A DNA stretch of 6,712 bases from an uncultured Prevotella sp. (GCA_937874345.1 CALNBT010000154.1:1-6712), one strand, 5' to 3'; numbered from the stretch's first letter, positions 1 to 6,343 are shown. Numbers and translations: made by a program. Notes: a model not told the origin generated them from the sequence alone.

Positions 1-1210
1 TACTCTGTGTCATCGCCTGTGGGTTATACATACTTGTCAGATTGTTTCGCTCAAAACTTGAGGATACAAAATTGACACTTGCCGACAATGAACTGAATGG
101 ATTCGCCTTGGGGTCTTGTCGATGACTCCACTGAACCTTGAAACTTTTCTGTTCAGCATAATTAGGTAACCCCTTGTCACCATTCTTGGTATCCTGATAA
201 CTAAACAAAAAACTTCCGCTATAACGATAGCGTTTGTTATAATTGCTGGCTGCAGAGATGCCCCAAGAGCCTTTTGTGTAGATTTCACCAACGAGTTTCA
301 GGTCAACCTTATCATTGATAGCAAAATAATATCCACCATCACGCAAATAAAATCCACGGCTCATTTCATCACCGTACGACGGCATGATAAAACCCGATGA
401 ATAGCTTTTGGTAAAAGGAAAGAATCCATAAGGGATGGCCAGAGGCAACGGAACGTCGGCAACAACCAGGTAAGCCGGGCCAAAGACTACATCTTTACCC
501 GGGCGAACCTTGGCCCGTGAAAGAGAAATATAGAAATCGGGACAATCCTTGTCACACGTGGTATAACGGCCATGTTGCAGATAAATAACTCCCGAAGAAT
601 CGCGTTTAGACAATTCACTTCTCAAAAAACCTTCTTGCTGCTGTGTGAAGACCTGATTGATCAGTCCTTTCTTGGTCTTGAAATTATAGGCCATGGTATC
701 ACTCTTATAGGCATCTTTACCCATGTTGAACTCTGGTGTGCCTACCAATTTTTTGGACACCGTGTCTTTGATGGCACCCGTGGCATGAACCACACTACTG
801 TCCATGTTCAAGAAAATCTTTTCACTCTTCAAATCCATGGCTTCGTATTTTACCGTTGAAGAGCCAAAGAGGTGTGCCGTCTTATCTTGGGCATTGTAAA
901 TAAGCGAATCTTCTGCTGTGTAATTGATCGGCGCATTGATTCCTTTCGATTTGGTCTTATTCAGCGAATCCAGGCGAATGGAATCGTCAATCGCACGATT
1001 ATGTTTTAAAATAGCCAGTTGAAGTGAATCCAATGTGGTTGAATCCGGATTTAATATTCCCTTCTTTTGCTGTCCCATAGAGCTGTTGTCTACAACAGTT
1101 GTATCGCTCTGGGGCATACGCGGGTTGATGTAGGAGCCGGGGCGTTGAATGTCTGCCAATACGAAGATGAAAGCAAACAGTAAAAGGGTTATAACCGATT
1201 TAAACCTCAT
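1..1210 (-). CDS. lptD: LPS-assembly outer-membrane protein LptD (OstA family), 3' end cut by window edge
   Basis: LptD is the outer-membrane barrel that, with LptE, inserts lipopolysaccharide into the outer leaflet. I translated this frame myself: it is open from ATG 1210-1208 to the left edge, giving 403 residues. The start is followed by a signal peptide (MRFKSVITLLLFAFIFVLA). Residues about 90-215 resemble the LptA/OstA-like periplasmic jellyroll, with repeated short beta segments (YNAQDKTAHLFGSSTVKYEA). The family motif GRYTTC ends at Cys219, with a second Cys at 223 (CDKDC). E. coli LptD has a comparable YTTC stretch. The barrel entry motif SGFIMPS begins at Ser272 and matches SGFLIP of E. 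coli LptD. Later strands are aromatic-rich and end at the edge in YNPQAMTQS. Full-length Bacteroidetes LptD is much longer, so more than half is probably missing. A TAATTTTG box (1225-1218) lies only 7 nt before the ATG. The assignment is firm; the length of the missing part is unknown. Confidence 0.9.
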   Translation of the reverse strand, partial: MRFKSVITLLLFAFIFVLADIQRPGSYINPRMPQSDTTVVDNSSMGQQKKGILNPDSTTLDSLQLAILKHNRAIDDSIRLDSLNKTKSKGINAPINYTAEDSLIYNAQDKTAHLFGSSTVKYEAMDLKSEKIFLNMDSSVVHATGAIKDTVSKKLVGTPEFNMGKDAYKSDTMAYNFKTKKGLINQVFTQQQEGFLRSELSKRDSSGVIYLQHGRYTTCDKDCPDFYISLSRAKVRPGKDVVFGPAYLVVADVPLPLAIPYGFFPFTKSYSSGFIMPSYGDEMSRGFYLRDGGYYFAINDKVDLKLVGEIYTKGSWGISAASNYNKRYRYSGSFLFSYQDTKNGDKGLPNYAEQKSFKVQWSHRQDPKANPFSSLSASVNFVSSSFERNNLTSMYNPQAMTQS

Positions 1211-1252
1211 TGAAATACAAAATTACATAAATAAGCATGAACTGGTTGTTTA

Positions 1253-1278
1253 TTTTCCTTTTTTAACGTTTAGGAAAA
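1253..1278. repeat. Small AT-rich inverted repeat between the HD gene and lptD
   Basis: TTTTCCT (1253-1259) and AGGAAAA (1272-1278) are perfect reverse complements around a 12-nt loop. It lies 70 nt beyond the HD-gene stop on the minus strand and 42 nt before the lptD start. No T-tract follows on the minus strand, so it is at best a weak terminator of the HD gene. The rest of the 138-bp gap (1211-1348) shows nothing else clear. Confidence 0.4.
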
Positions 1279-1348
1279 ACCTTTGTGTATAACGCCTTTA
1301 TCGTAAGATCAGACGCATTGGAGTTTGGAAAAAAGGATGACGGACATG

Positions 1349-1885
1349 TTATTCAAACAATTCTACCCAGCGTCTGAATCTTTTCACTCCTTCTTCTCCA
1401 AATCGGGCGAGACTTCTCTCGGCTTTTTCCACATTTCTTTCGCGATCCAGATGAGTCTTCGAAAAGAACTTATCTGCATAACAGATAACCTGTTCTTCGA
1501 GCGTTTCGGGAAGAAAATCTTGATGCGGCAGGGGTAAGTTCTGGTGAATGATATTTTGCAGGTCGATACCAGCCCCCGTATGGCGCTCGCATACACGCGC
1601 ATGACGGTCAAGTCCATGATCCCGCAGCATGACAGCACCCAAAAGCCCATGCCGGATATAAGGTTCTTCACCATAGCAATAAATCGCCGGCGCATTACAC
1701 TTCACGATGCCGATATCATGCAACATAGCTGCCTCTTCCACAAATTGACGATCCAAATGCAGCTCAGGATGGCGGTCAACGATGGCCAAAGCCTTGTCTG
1801 CCACACTGCGTCCATGTGTCAAGAGGATATTTTTTAGTTTGTCGTCTTGCGGATAATATTGGTTGATGATCGATAAATAATCCAT
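1349..1885 (-). CDS. HD-domain (HDIG-type) metal-dependent phosphohydrolase
   Basis: This 178-aa protein is a stand-alone HD-superfamily hydrolase, a fold that binds one or two metal ions and cleaves phosphoester or phosphoanhydride bonds. The substrate cannot be told from sequence. The ligand series is complete: His24 (LLTHGRSVADKA), His56-Asp57 (AAMLHDIGI), His79 (YIRHGLLGAVML), His102 (CERHTGAGI) and Asp138 (CYADKFFSK). The paired middle histidines are typical of binuclear HD proteins. No signal peptide, membrane segment or second domain is seen, so it is probably cytosolic. The reading frame extends upstream to a TTG at 1915, but ATG 1885 gives the natural beginning MDYLSIINQYYP, and the extra ten residues look untranslated. 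It lies 125 nt downstream of the carboxyltransferase on the same strand, separated from it by a strong hairpin, and 138 nt upstream of lptD. Such proteins are usually annotated only as HDIG-domain proteins. Confidence 0.88.
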   Translation of the reverse strand: MDYLSIINQYYPQDDKLKNILLTHGRSVADKALAIVDRHPELHLDRQFVEEAAMLHDIGIVKCNAPAIYCYGEEPYIRHGLLGAVMLRDHGLDRHARVCERHTGAGIDLQNIIHQNLPLPHQDFLPETLEEQVICYADKFFSKTHLDRERNVEKAERSLARFGEEGVKRFRRWVELFE

Positions 1886-1920
1886 AAGGAAATATGACAA
1901 TGTCTTTCTTATCAAAAGAA

Positions 1921-1986
1921 CACACGATCCATCTTTTGTAACATGACCATCGCAAGATGGCGTTCTACATCAAGATGGACCGTGTG
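1921..1986 (-). terminator. 66-nt nested hairpin after the carboxyltransferase gene; probable terminator or leader structure
   Basis: CACACGATCCATCTT (1921-1935) and AAGATGGACCGTGTG (1972-1986) are 15-nt inverted arms with one difference. Read as minus-strand RNA that position is a G-U wobble, so all 15 positions pair; read as plus-strand RNA it is an A-C mismatch. The 36-nt interior folds again: ACCATC (1946-1951) and GATGGC (1956-1961) around a GCAA loop, with further TGT/ACA and AAC/GTT pairing outside it. It begins 24 nt after the carboxyltransferase stop and is followed on the minus strand by TTCTTTTG, a U-rich but imperfect tail. Placement and the wobble favour a minus-strand RNA terminator. 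The long interior is unusual for one, so a leader element of the HD gene or a small RNA is possible. Confidence 0.6.
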
Positions 1987-2010
1987 GTCACTCATAGGCC
2001 AGAAAGTCAA

Positions 2011-3789
2011 TTAAGACAGTTGGTCTCTCTCTATATACGCAATGACGTCTCCCTTGTTGATTCTAGTGCCTTGCTTAGCATTGATTTCAACCAACTTGCC
2101 ACCCAATGCAGCAGGAACGGTAACGAACTCGCCCCATGGTGACAAGATGTAGCAAAAGGCAACACCTTCTTCGTATTCTTTTCCGATATAAGGTTCAACA
2201 GAGGGAGCTGCTTCGCCATCACCATTGAACTCCCAGAATACCTGACCCTTTACAGGTGCCACGATGGCATCAGCCTTAGCATGTTTGAAAGCAGCAAGCT
2301 GTTCTACCGAAAGTTTACTTCCCAATTTGGCATCTTTGGCTTTTTGTAAGTCTGCCAGGAAGTTCTTCTTAGCCTGGCCGCTCTTATAGTTGCGGTACTG
2401 CTCAGGATGCATTGCCAACTCAAACAGTTCTTCATCGTCCTTGCCAAAGTCCCAACCATTTTCCTTCATCTCTGTCTTAAAGTCATCCAAAGCATTAGGA
2501 ATCAAGGTATGAGCATCTACATCGGTAAACTCACGTCCCTGTTTTTTTGCGAGTTCTACCAGTTGAGGATCGATGGCACCGGGTATTTTTCCACTACGGC
2601 CCAAAATCATTCCCCACATAGAGTCGTCCATCATGACGAAACGCCCCTTTCCCTGCTCGATTGTCAGCAAGTTCATCAAAGCGATGTTCTTGACATATTG
2701 CGAGAATGGGGTAACCAAAGGAGGATAGCCCACGCGAGGCCAAACATATGCCACTTCATCAAACAGCTTGATCAGCATATCGTCTTTCGACAATTCACTG
2801 TCACCCTTTTTCTTTCTAAGGTTGTTAATGGTTCCGCGAATACCTTCAAGATCGGCCATCATACTTCCCATCATACCACCTGGCAGACCACAGCCCAGCA
2901 AAAGTGAACTCATGAGTTTGTTCTGAGGATTGATGAAATAGCCCAACCATTCATCGATGAACTCCTGTGTAAGAGCACGAGCCTTCATGTAGGCAGCCAT
3001 ATTGATTTCAGGAACATCAAATCCCTCGTTCTTCAGCATGCTCTGAACAGTGATAACGTCTGGATGAACCTTACCCCAAGATAACGGTTCGATGGCGGTG
3101 TCGATGATATCGGCGCCATTATTGCATACCTCCAGAATAGAAGCCATTGACAAACCTGGACCCGAATGACCATGATATTCAATGATGATATGAGGATATT
3201 TATCCTTGATAGCCTTGGTAAGCTGTCCCAACAGAGCTGGTTGTCCAATGCCGGCCATATCCTTCAAGCATATTTCCTGTGCACCTGCTTCAATCAATTT
3301 GTCTGCAATATCAACATAATATCCCAGGGTATGGATCGGAGAAGTCGTAATACACAGCGTTCCCTGAGGAGTCATACCTGCTTCGGCAGCCCACTTGATG
3401 CTTGGGATAATGTTTCTAACATCATTCAATCCATCAAAGATACGGGGGATATCAACTCCTTGAGCGTGTTTGACCTTGTACATCAAAGCACGTACATCAT
3501 CAGGAACAGGGTACATTCTAAGTGCATTCAGACCACGGTCGAGCATGTGTGTCTTGATTCCAACTTTGTTGAAGGGTGCACAGAAAGCACGAACGGCATC
3601 GTTTGGGTTTTCGCCAGCAAGCAAATTAACCTGCTCAAAAGCACCACCATTTGTCTCAACGCGAGAGAAACATCCCATTTCAATAATAGCTGGAGCAATG
3701 CGTTCCAACTCTTCTTTACGTGGCTGGAACTTACCAGAAGATTGCCACATGTCCCGATATACGAGACTGAACTGTATTTTCTTTTTCAT
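2011..3789 (-). CDS. Oxaloacetate decarboxylase alpha / pyruvate carboxylase subunit B-like carboxyltransferase with degenerate biotinyl domain
   Basis: This 592-aa protein belongs to the PycB/OadA/transcarboxylase-5S family, which moves a carboxyl group between carboxybiotin and pyruvate/oxaloacetate in the cytosol. The N-terminal TIM-barrel (about 1-300) keeps the metal and catalytic set: Asp13 and Gln16 (YRDMWQSSGK), Lys176, the site carbamylated in relatives (ICLKDMAG), and His206/His208 (EYHGHSGPG). GLPGGMMGSM (301-310) and GYPPLVTPFSQ, with Thr360, are the usual second-half motifs; Thr360 matches the threonine implicated in biotin chemistry. Residues about 508-589 look like a biotinyl/lipoyl barrel (APVKGQV ... 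KLVEI ... KGDVIAYIE), but the hairpin that should carry AMKM reads ILSPWGEF, with Trp552 at the lysine position and no lysine from 538 to 564. The protein therefore probably cannot be biotinylated there. Start ATG 3789 gives MKKKIQFSLVYRD. There is no obvious SD. A divergent promoter region lies upstream. Family assignment is strong; exact substrate and activity are open. Confidence 0.88.
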   Translation of the reverse strand: MKKKIQFSLVYRDMWQSSGKFQPRKEELERIAPAIIEMGCFSRVETNGGAFEQVNLLAGENPNDAVRAFCAPFNKVGIKTHMLDRGLNALRMYPVPDDVRALMYKVKHAQGVDIPRIFDGLNDVRNIIPSIKWAAEAGMTPQGTLCITTSPIHTLGYYVDIADKLIEAGAQEICLKDMAGIGQPALLGQLTKAIKDKYPHIIIEYHGHSGPGLSMASILEVCNNGADIIDTAIEPLSWGKVHPDVITVQSMLKNEGFDVPEINMAAYMKARALTQEFIDEWLGYFINPQNKLMSSLLLGCGLPGGMMGSMMADLEGIRGTINNLRKKKGDSELSKDDMLIKLFDEVAYVWPRVGYPPLVTPFSQYVKNIALMNLLTIEQGKGRFVMMDDSMWGMILGRSGKIPGAIDPQLVELAKKQGREFTDVDAHTLIPNALDDFKTEMKENGWDFGKDDEELFELAMHPEQYRNYKSGQAKKNFLADLQKAKDAKLGSKLSVEQLAAFKHAKADAIVAPVKGQVFWEFNGDGEAAPSVEPYIGKEYEEGVAFCYILSPWGEFVTVPAALGGKLVEINAKQGTRINKGDVIAYIERDQLS

Positions 3790-3822
3790 AAAAACTACTT
3801 AACTACGAACTATCTAGGATTG

Positions 3823-3830
3823 CAAAATTA
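3823..3830 (-). promoter_or_regulatory. Candidate -7 box for the carboxyltransferase gene
   Basis: The minus strand reads TAATTTTG, matching the Bacteroidetes -7 consensus TAnnTTTG, 33 nt before the ATG at 3789. No TTG -33 element is found at the usual 17-23 nt distance, so the promoter is only half supported. Confidence 0.4.
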
Positions 3831-3921
3831 CGAAAAATAACCAACTTTATATACACGAAAAAGATTTTTTATGAATTATAACGTTATTTCTACTCATCGA
3901 AAAAATAATTTTCCAATGTCA

Positions 3922-3956
3922 TTTGATGCAGAATTCGATAAATATGTGTAAGTTTG
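3922..3956 (+). promoter_or_regulatory. Bacteroidetes-type promoter of the lipoprotein gene
   Basis: TTTG (3922-3925) and TAAGTTTG (3949-3956) match the -33 and -7 elements of the Bacteroidetes primary sigma factor, with a 23-nt spacer at the upper limit of the known 17-23 range. Transcription would start near 3961, leaving a leader of about 80 nt. This is the only place in the window where both elements are present. Confidence 0.65.
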
Positions 3957-3957
3957 C

Positions 3958-4011
3958 ATCTAACAGTTATTAGATAGACACGGGCTTTTCGGACGTATCC
4001 AGATGTCCGGA
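3958..4011 (+). promoter_or_regulatory. Two small dyads in the lipoprotein leader
   Basis: ATCTAA (3958-3963) pairs with TTAGAT (3970-3975), right at the predicted transcription start, as an operator would. Further on, TTCGGAC (3988-3994) pairs with GTCCGGA (4005-4011) around a 10-nt loop, with one G-U pair in plus-strand RNA. It ends 29 nt before the ATG. The pairings are visible in the sequence; any regulatory role is inference. Confidence 0.35.
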
Positions 4012-4040
4012 TTCACCTTACCAATACGAATTCATTGAAA

Positions 4041-4880
4041 ATGAGCATCAAGACAATACTGACAGCAACAGCTTTGGCTATTCTTTTATTGAGTTGTGGC
4101 AAGCGACATACCACAACAGACATTTTAGAGAATGGGAAGTCCTTAACTGCCAACACGGTGGGCGACAAGACTATTTACGGACTTGCCTGCGACGGGTGTA
4201 CCGACTCGGTATTAGTATTATTGCCTGACAAGGGAGGAGACCCTGTGAAATACGATATTATTGACGCATTTCACGATGGAAAGGTTTTGGGAAAACCCAA
4301 AATCGGCGACTGGGTAGGTGTTATTAGAAGTCAGGAAGACTCGATGACAGCCACGATGGTGGTCGATATAGATGAGCTGAAAGGCATCTGGTGCTATATT
4401 GTGATGCCCCAAATGCGCGATTTCAGCCATATGAGCCAAAAACTTCAACGCCGTTTGATGAACCAAATGTCTGATTCGATCAAAGAAACTCATCTTATTC
4501 CCAGAGAATATGGCTTCTGGCTGAAAAGCAACTGGATCGCACAAAGTGTGGGTTATGTACCGGCTCAGAGCGCATTGGAAGAAGAGAGTCCCGTTGTTTA
4601 TCCACCTTTGGGTTATTTTACGACATGGCAGATGTGGAATGGTATGCTGATTGTCACCAGCGCGACACCCACATTGACAAAAGATGGAAAAATAACGATT
4701 ACCAATCCGGTAAACGACACGTGTAATATCGATTACCTAAAAAATGACTCCCTGGTGCTGAGCGACCGTTTTGGCTCAAGAGGTTACTACCGAAAGAAGA
4801 ATGTCAACGACGTTAACAAGAAGGCTATCAAGATTGCTAACGCCCTTAAGAGTCAGGCTTTGAAACAAACGACAGAATAA
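4041..4880 (+). CDS. Conserved-type lipoprotein of unknown function, lipocalin-like C-terminus
   Basis: This 279-aa lipoprotein carries a clear type II signal peptide: MSIKTILTATALAILLLSC, with lipobox LLSC and lipidated Cys19. The residues after it (GKRHTTT) are not the acidic run used as a surface-export signal in Bacteroidetes, so a periplasm-facing anchor is more likely. The mature part opens with YGLACDGC (Cys50 and Cys53, a CxxC) followed by a short beta-rich domain (DSVLVLLPD, GDWVGVI). A helical, charged segment follows (about 128-150). The C-terminus (about 185-252) has a TWQMWNG strand and KDGKITI ... DSLVLSDRFGSRGYYRKK, resembling the small lipocalin-like barrels common in Bacteroidales lipoproteins. 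The similarity is from memory, and I cannot name a family. The frame extends to a TTG at 4035, but ATG 4041 fits the signal peptide better. It has its own promoter, is divergent from the carboxyltransferase and converges on mnmA. It looks monocistronic. Substrate and role are unknown. Confidence 0.85.
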   Translation: MSIKTILTATALAILLLSCGKRHTTTDILENGKSLTANTVGDKTIYGLACDGCTDSVLVLLPDKGGDPVKYDIIDAFHDGKVLGKPKIGDWVGVIRSQEDSMTATMVVDIDELKGIWCYIVMPQMRDFSHMSQKLQRRLMNQMSDSIKETHLIPREYGFWLKSNWIAQSVGYVPAQSALEEESPVVYPPLGYFTTWQMWNGMLIVTSATPTLTKDGKITITNPVNDTCNIDYLKNDSLVLSDRFGSRGYYRKKNVNDVNKKAIKIANALKSQALKQTTE

Positions 4881-4923
4881 GGCAACGTTATGTACTGATC
4901 GTGATCAGACAACCTGATGGCCA

Positions 4924-4941
4924 TTCCGTTACAAAACGGAA
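4924..4941 (+). terminator. 7-bp hairpin after the lipoprotein gene, possible terminator
   Basis: TTCCGTT (4924-4930) and AACGGAA (4935-4941) pair perfectly around ACAA, 43 nt past the lipoprotein stop. Position suits a terminator, but the following bases are A-rich (ACAAAAGG), not T-rich, so the role is uncertain. Confidence 0.35.
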
Positions 4942-5021
4942 ACAAAAGGATTCATGATGGAATATTCTTTTCGATTCCTTAGAAAGATTCGGATGAAAAG
5001 CGTTTAGCAAAGTCATGCATA

Positions 5022-5076
5022 TTGCACAACAAACCCATTGATTTCGACAACCGAAGTCAATGGGTTTGTTGTGCAA
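5022..5076. repeat. Long near-perfect inverted repeat (25-bp stem, 5-nt loop)
   Basis: The arm at 5022-5041 begins TTGCACAACAAACC and is perfectly repeated in reverse complement at 5057-5076. The pairing continues inward through T5042/G5056 (a wobble in plus-strand RNA) and TTCG/CGAA (5043-5046 with 5052-5055... counted as 5043-5055 through 5046-5052) to an ACAAC loop at 5047-5051. The 55-nt unit sits between two convergent genes, 141 nt past one stop and 123 nt before the other. There is no T-tract on either side. It could be a two-way terminator, an RNase-processed 3' hairpin, or a copy of a dispersed palindromic repeat. Short antisense reading frames across it merely mirror each other and are not genes. 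Confidence 0.85.
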
Positions 5077-5118
5077 ACGAGTGCATTTTGCAAAGCACTG
5101 TCATTTTGCATCAGAATC

Positions 5119-5139
5119 TTTATGTTGAAACAACATAAA
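5119..5139 (-). terminator. 9-bp hairpin beyond the mnmA stop, possible terminator
   Basis: TTTATGTTG (5119-5127) and CAACATAAA (5131-5139) pair perfectly around AAA, 60 nt downstream of the mnmA stop on the minus strand. The stem is AT-rich and the minus-strand tail (GATTCTGATG) has no T-run, so termination is not assured. It could equally be a dyad protein-binding site. Confidence 0.4.
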
Positions 5140-5199
5140 ACTATTGTTCGAAATATAAGCAAGAAATGGATGAGCGATGCACAAAACGATTTATTTTAT

Positions 5200-6285
5200 T
5201 TATTCGTCCCACACAATTTCGGCTGAACCGAAACAACGGTGATGATGTTCATCGTATACAACGCAGAACTGTCCGGGTGCAACACCGTGGATGGATTGGT
5301 CGGCTTGCATTCGATAACGGCCGTCAGACAATGCCACAATGGTTCCAGGATGATATTCGGGTGTATGACGAATCTTGAAGGTTACACGGTCCATGGCTAC
5401 CGGCTCGGTGAGAAAATGGAAGTCGTGTATCGTAAACACGCTCTTGTATGCCGTTTGAGGATCATATCCTTTGCTGACAAAAAGGATGTTTTTGGCAACA
5501 TCTTTTTTCACGACAAACCAAGGTCCACCGCCAAAGCCAAGGCCATGGCGCTGACCGATGGTGTGAAACCATAAACCTTTGTGTTGGCCAATCTTCTTAC
5601 TTGTCTCAAACTCGATCACGTCGCCGGGTGCTTCGCCTAAATATCTTCGTAAATACTCGTTATAGTCGATTTGCCCCAGGAAACAGATTCCCTGGCTATC
5701 CTTGCGATTCGCATTGATCAGGTGCTCGCGTTCAGCAATTTCACGCACTTCGTTCTTGACATAATGACCAATGGGAAACAAGGCCTTTTTCAGTTGCCAA
5801 TCATAGATTTGTGCCAGAAAATCGGTTTGGTCTTTCACGGGATCGGGACTGGTAACCAGCCATTTCTTTCCATCAATCATTTCGGTTTGTGCATAATGCC
5901 CCGTAGCAATCAAATCGTAATCATGACCAATCTTTTGATCAAACGCACCAAACTTGATCAACCGGTTACACATCACATCGGGATTGGGTGTATATCCGGC
6001 TTTCACCTTTTCCATGGTGTATTGTGTAACCTGACTCCAATATTCCTGATGACAGTCTACAACCTGGAGCTTGCAGCCAAAACGGGCAGCAACAGCAGTC
6101 GCCATCTCCAAGTCTTCTTCGGAAGAACAGTTCCATTCTTCCTGTTGCTCGGGACCAATCTTAATATAGAAACAGTCGGGATGCAATCCCATACTGGCTA
6201 ATTCGTACACTACAACCGAACTGTCTACACCGCCCGAAAGCAGCACAGCAATCCGTTTATTCTGAATATCGTTGATATTAATCAC
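5200..6285 (-). CDS. mnmA: tRNA-specific 2-thiouridylase MnmA
   Basis: MnmA uses ATP to activate U34 of Lys, Glu and Gln tRNAs and inserts sulfur delivered by a persulfide relay, forming s2U; it acts in the cytosol. With the GTG start the protein has 361 residues, close to the 368 of E. coli. The PP-loop SGGVDSS is at 17-23. The catalytic cysteines are both present: Cys106 in NPDVMCNRLIKFG and Cys201 in SQGICFLG. DQTDFL corresponds to the family's DQSYFL, and HTIGQRHGLGFGGG (about 241-254) is the tRNA-binding loop region. The C-terminal beta domain is complete to the stop. The frame extends to a TTG at 6336, and there is no in-frame ATG. GTG at 6285 has AAGGA 8 nt upstream and gives a normal N-terminus (ININDIQNKRIAVLLSGG), so I prefer it. 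Bacteroidetes often carry more than one MnmA paralog, so this may not be the only copy. It is divergent from the gene at 6666. Confidence 0.95.
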   Translation of the reverse strand: MININDIQNKRIAVLLSGGVDSSVVVYELASMGLHPDCFYIKIGPEQQEEWNCSSEEDLEMATAVAARFGCKLQVVDCHQEYWSQVTQYTMEKVKAGYTPNPDVMCNRLIKFGAFDQKIGHDYDLIATGHYAQTEMIDGKKWLVTSPDPVKDQTDFLAQIYDWQLKKALFPIGHYVKNEVREIAEREHLINANRKDSQGICFLGQIDYNEYLRRYLGEAPGDVIEFETSKKIGQHKGLWFHTIGQRHGLGFGGGPWFVVKKDVAKNILFVSKGYDPQTAYKSVFTIHDFHFLTEPVAMDRVTFKIRHTPEYHPGTIVALSDGRYRMQADQSIHGVAPGQFCVVYDEHHHRCFGSAEIVWDE

Positions 6286-6343
6286 TATCGTCGTCCTTTT
6301 CTTCTTGAAAACATCTAAAATAAAAGCTCGGATCAAAGGTCAT
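6278..6343 (-). other. Possible 21-codon upstream ORF overlapping the mnmA GTG start
   Basis: An ATG at 6343-6341 opens a short frame (begins MTFDPSFYFRCF, ends KDDDSD) that stops with TAA at 6280-6278, so its end overlaps the mnmA GTG (6285-6283) by 8 nt in another frame. Such overlap would allow translational coupling. Its start codon lies inside a hairpin arm. No independent evidence shows that it is translated. Confidence 0.25.

Larger units (their letters stand above)
4881..5199. other. Convergent intergenic region without a gene
   Basis: These 319 bp separate the lipoprotein stop from the mnmA stop. I find no convincing ORF. The region is dominated by dyads: CTGATC/GATCAG (4895-4908), whose second arm could pair instead with CTGAT (4914-4918); 4924-4941; the long hairpin 5022-5076; and 5119-5139. 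Near the long hairpin, CATTTTGCA occurs twice (5084-5092 and 5102-5110). Terminators for both converging genes are expected here, yet none of the stems is followed by a clean T-tract on either strand. Confidence 0.7.

Noticed and set aside
1..859. Short frames inside lptD on both strands (37-291 and 572-859)
   Set aside because: The lptD frame runs uninterrupted through them with LptD motifs.
2407..2907. 166-aa plus-strand reading frame
   Set aside because: Shadow of the carboxyltransferase gene, with no recognisable motif or start signal.
3745..3755. Trp in place of His in the usual RDxHQS motif of the carboxyltransferase (RDMWQSS)
   Set aside because: I recall the same RDMWQS form in other Bacteroidales PycB-like proteins that keep a normal biotin site, so it seems a subfamily trait and not a defect.
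3166..3840. 224-aa plus-strand reading frame
   Set aside because: Antisense to the conserved carboxyltransferase; its product is low-complexity and matches nothing, while the minus strand encodes intact catalytic motifs.
3878..3887. 10-bp palindrome ATAACGTTAT between divergent promoters
   Set aside because: A 10-bp palindrome is expected several times by chance in a window this size, and it lacks a partner site.
4888..5226. Two 62-aa reading frames on opposite strands over the long hairpin
   Set aside because: Their shared peptides come from translating the two arms of the inverted repeat; neither has a start signal or family resemblance.
5671..6201. 176-aa plus-strand reading frame
   Set aside because: Shadow of mnmA, which has both catalytic cysteines and the PP-loop on the other strand.
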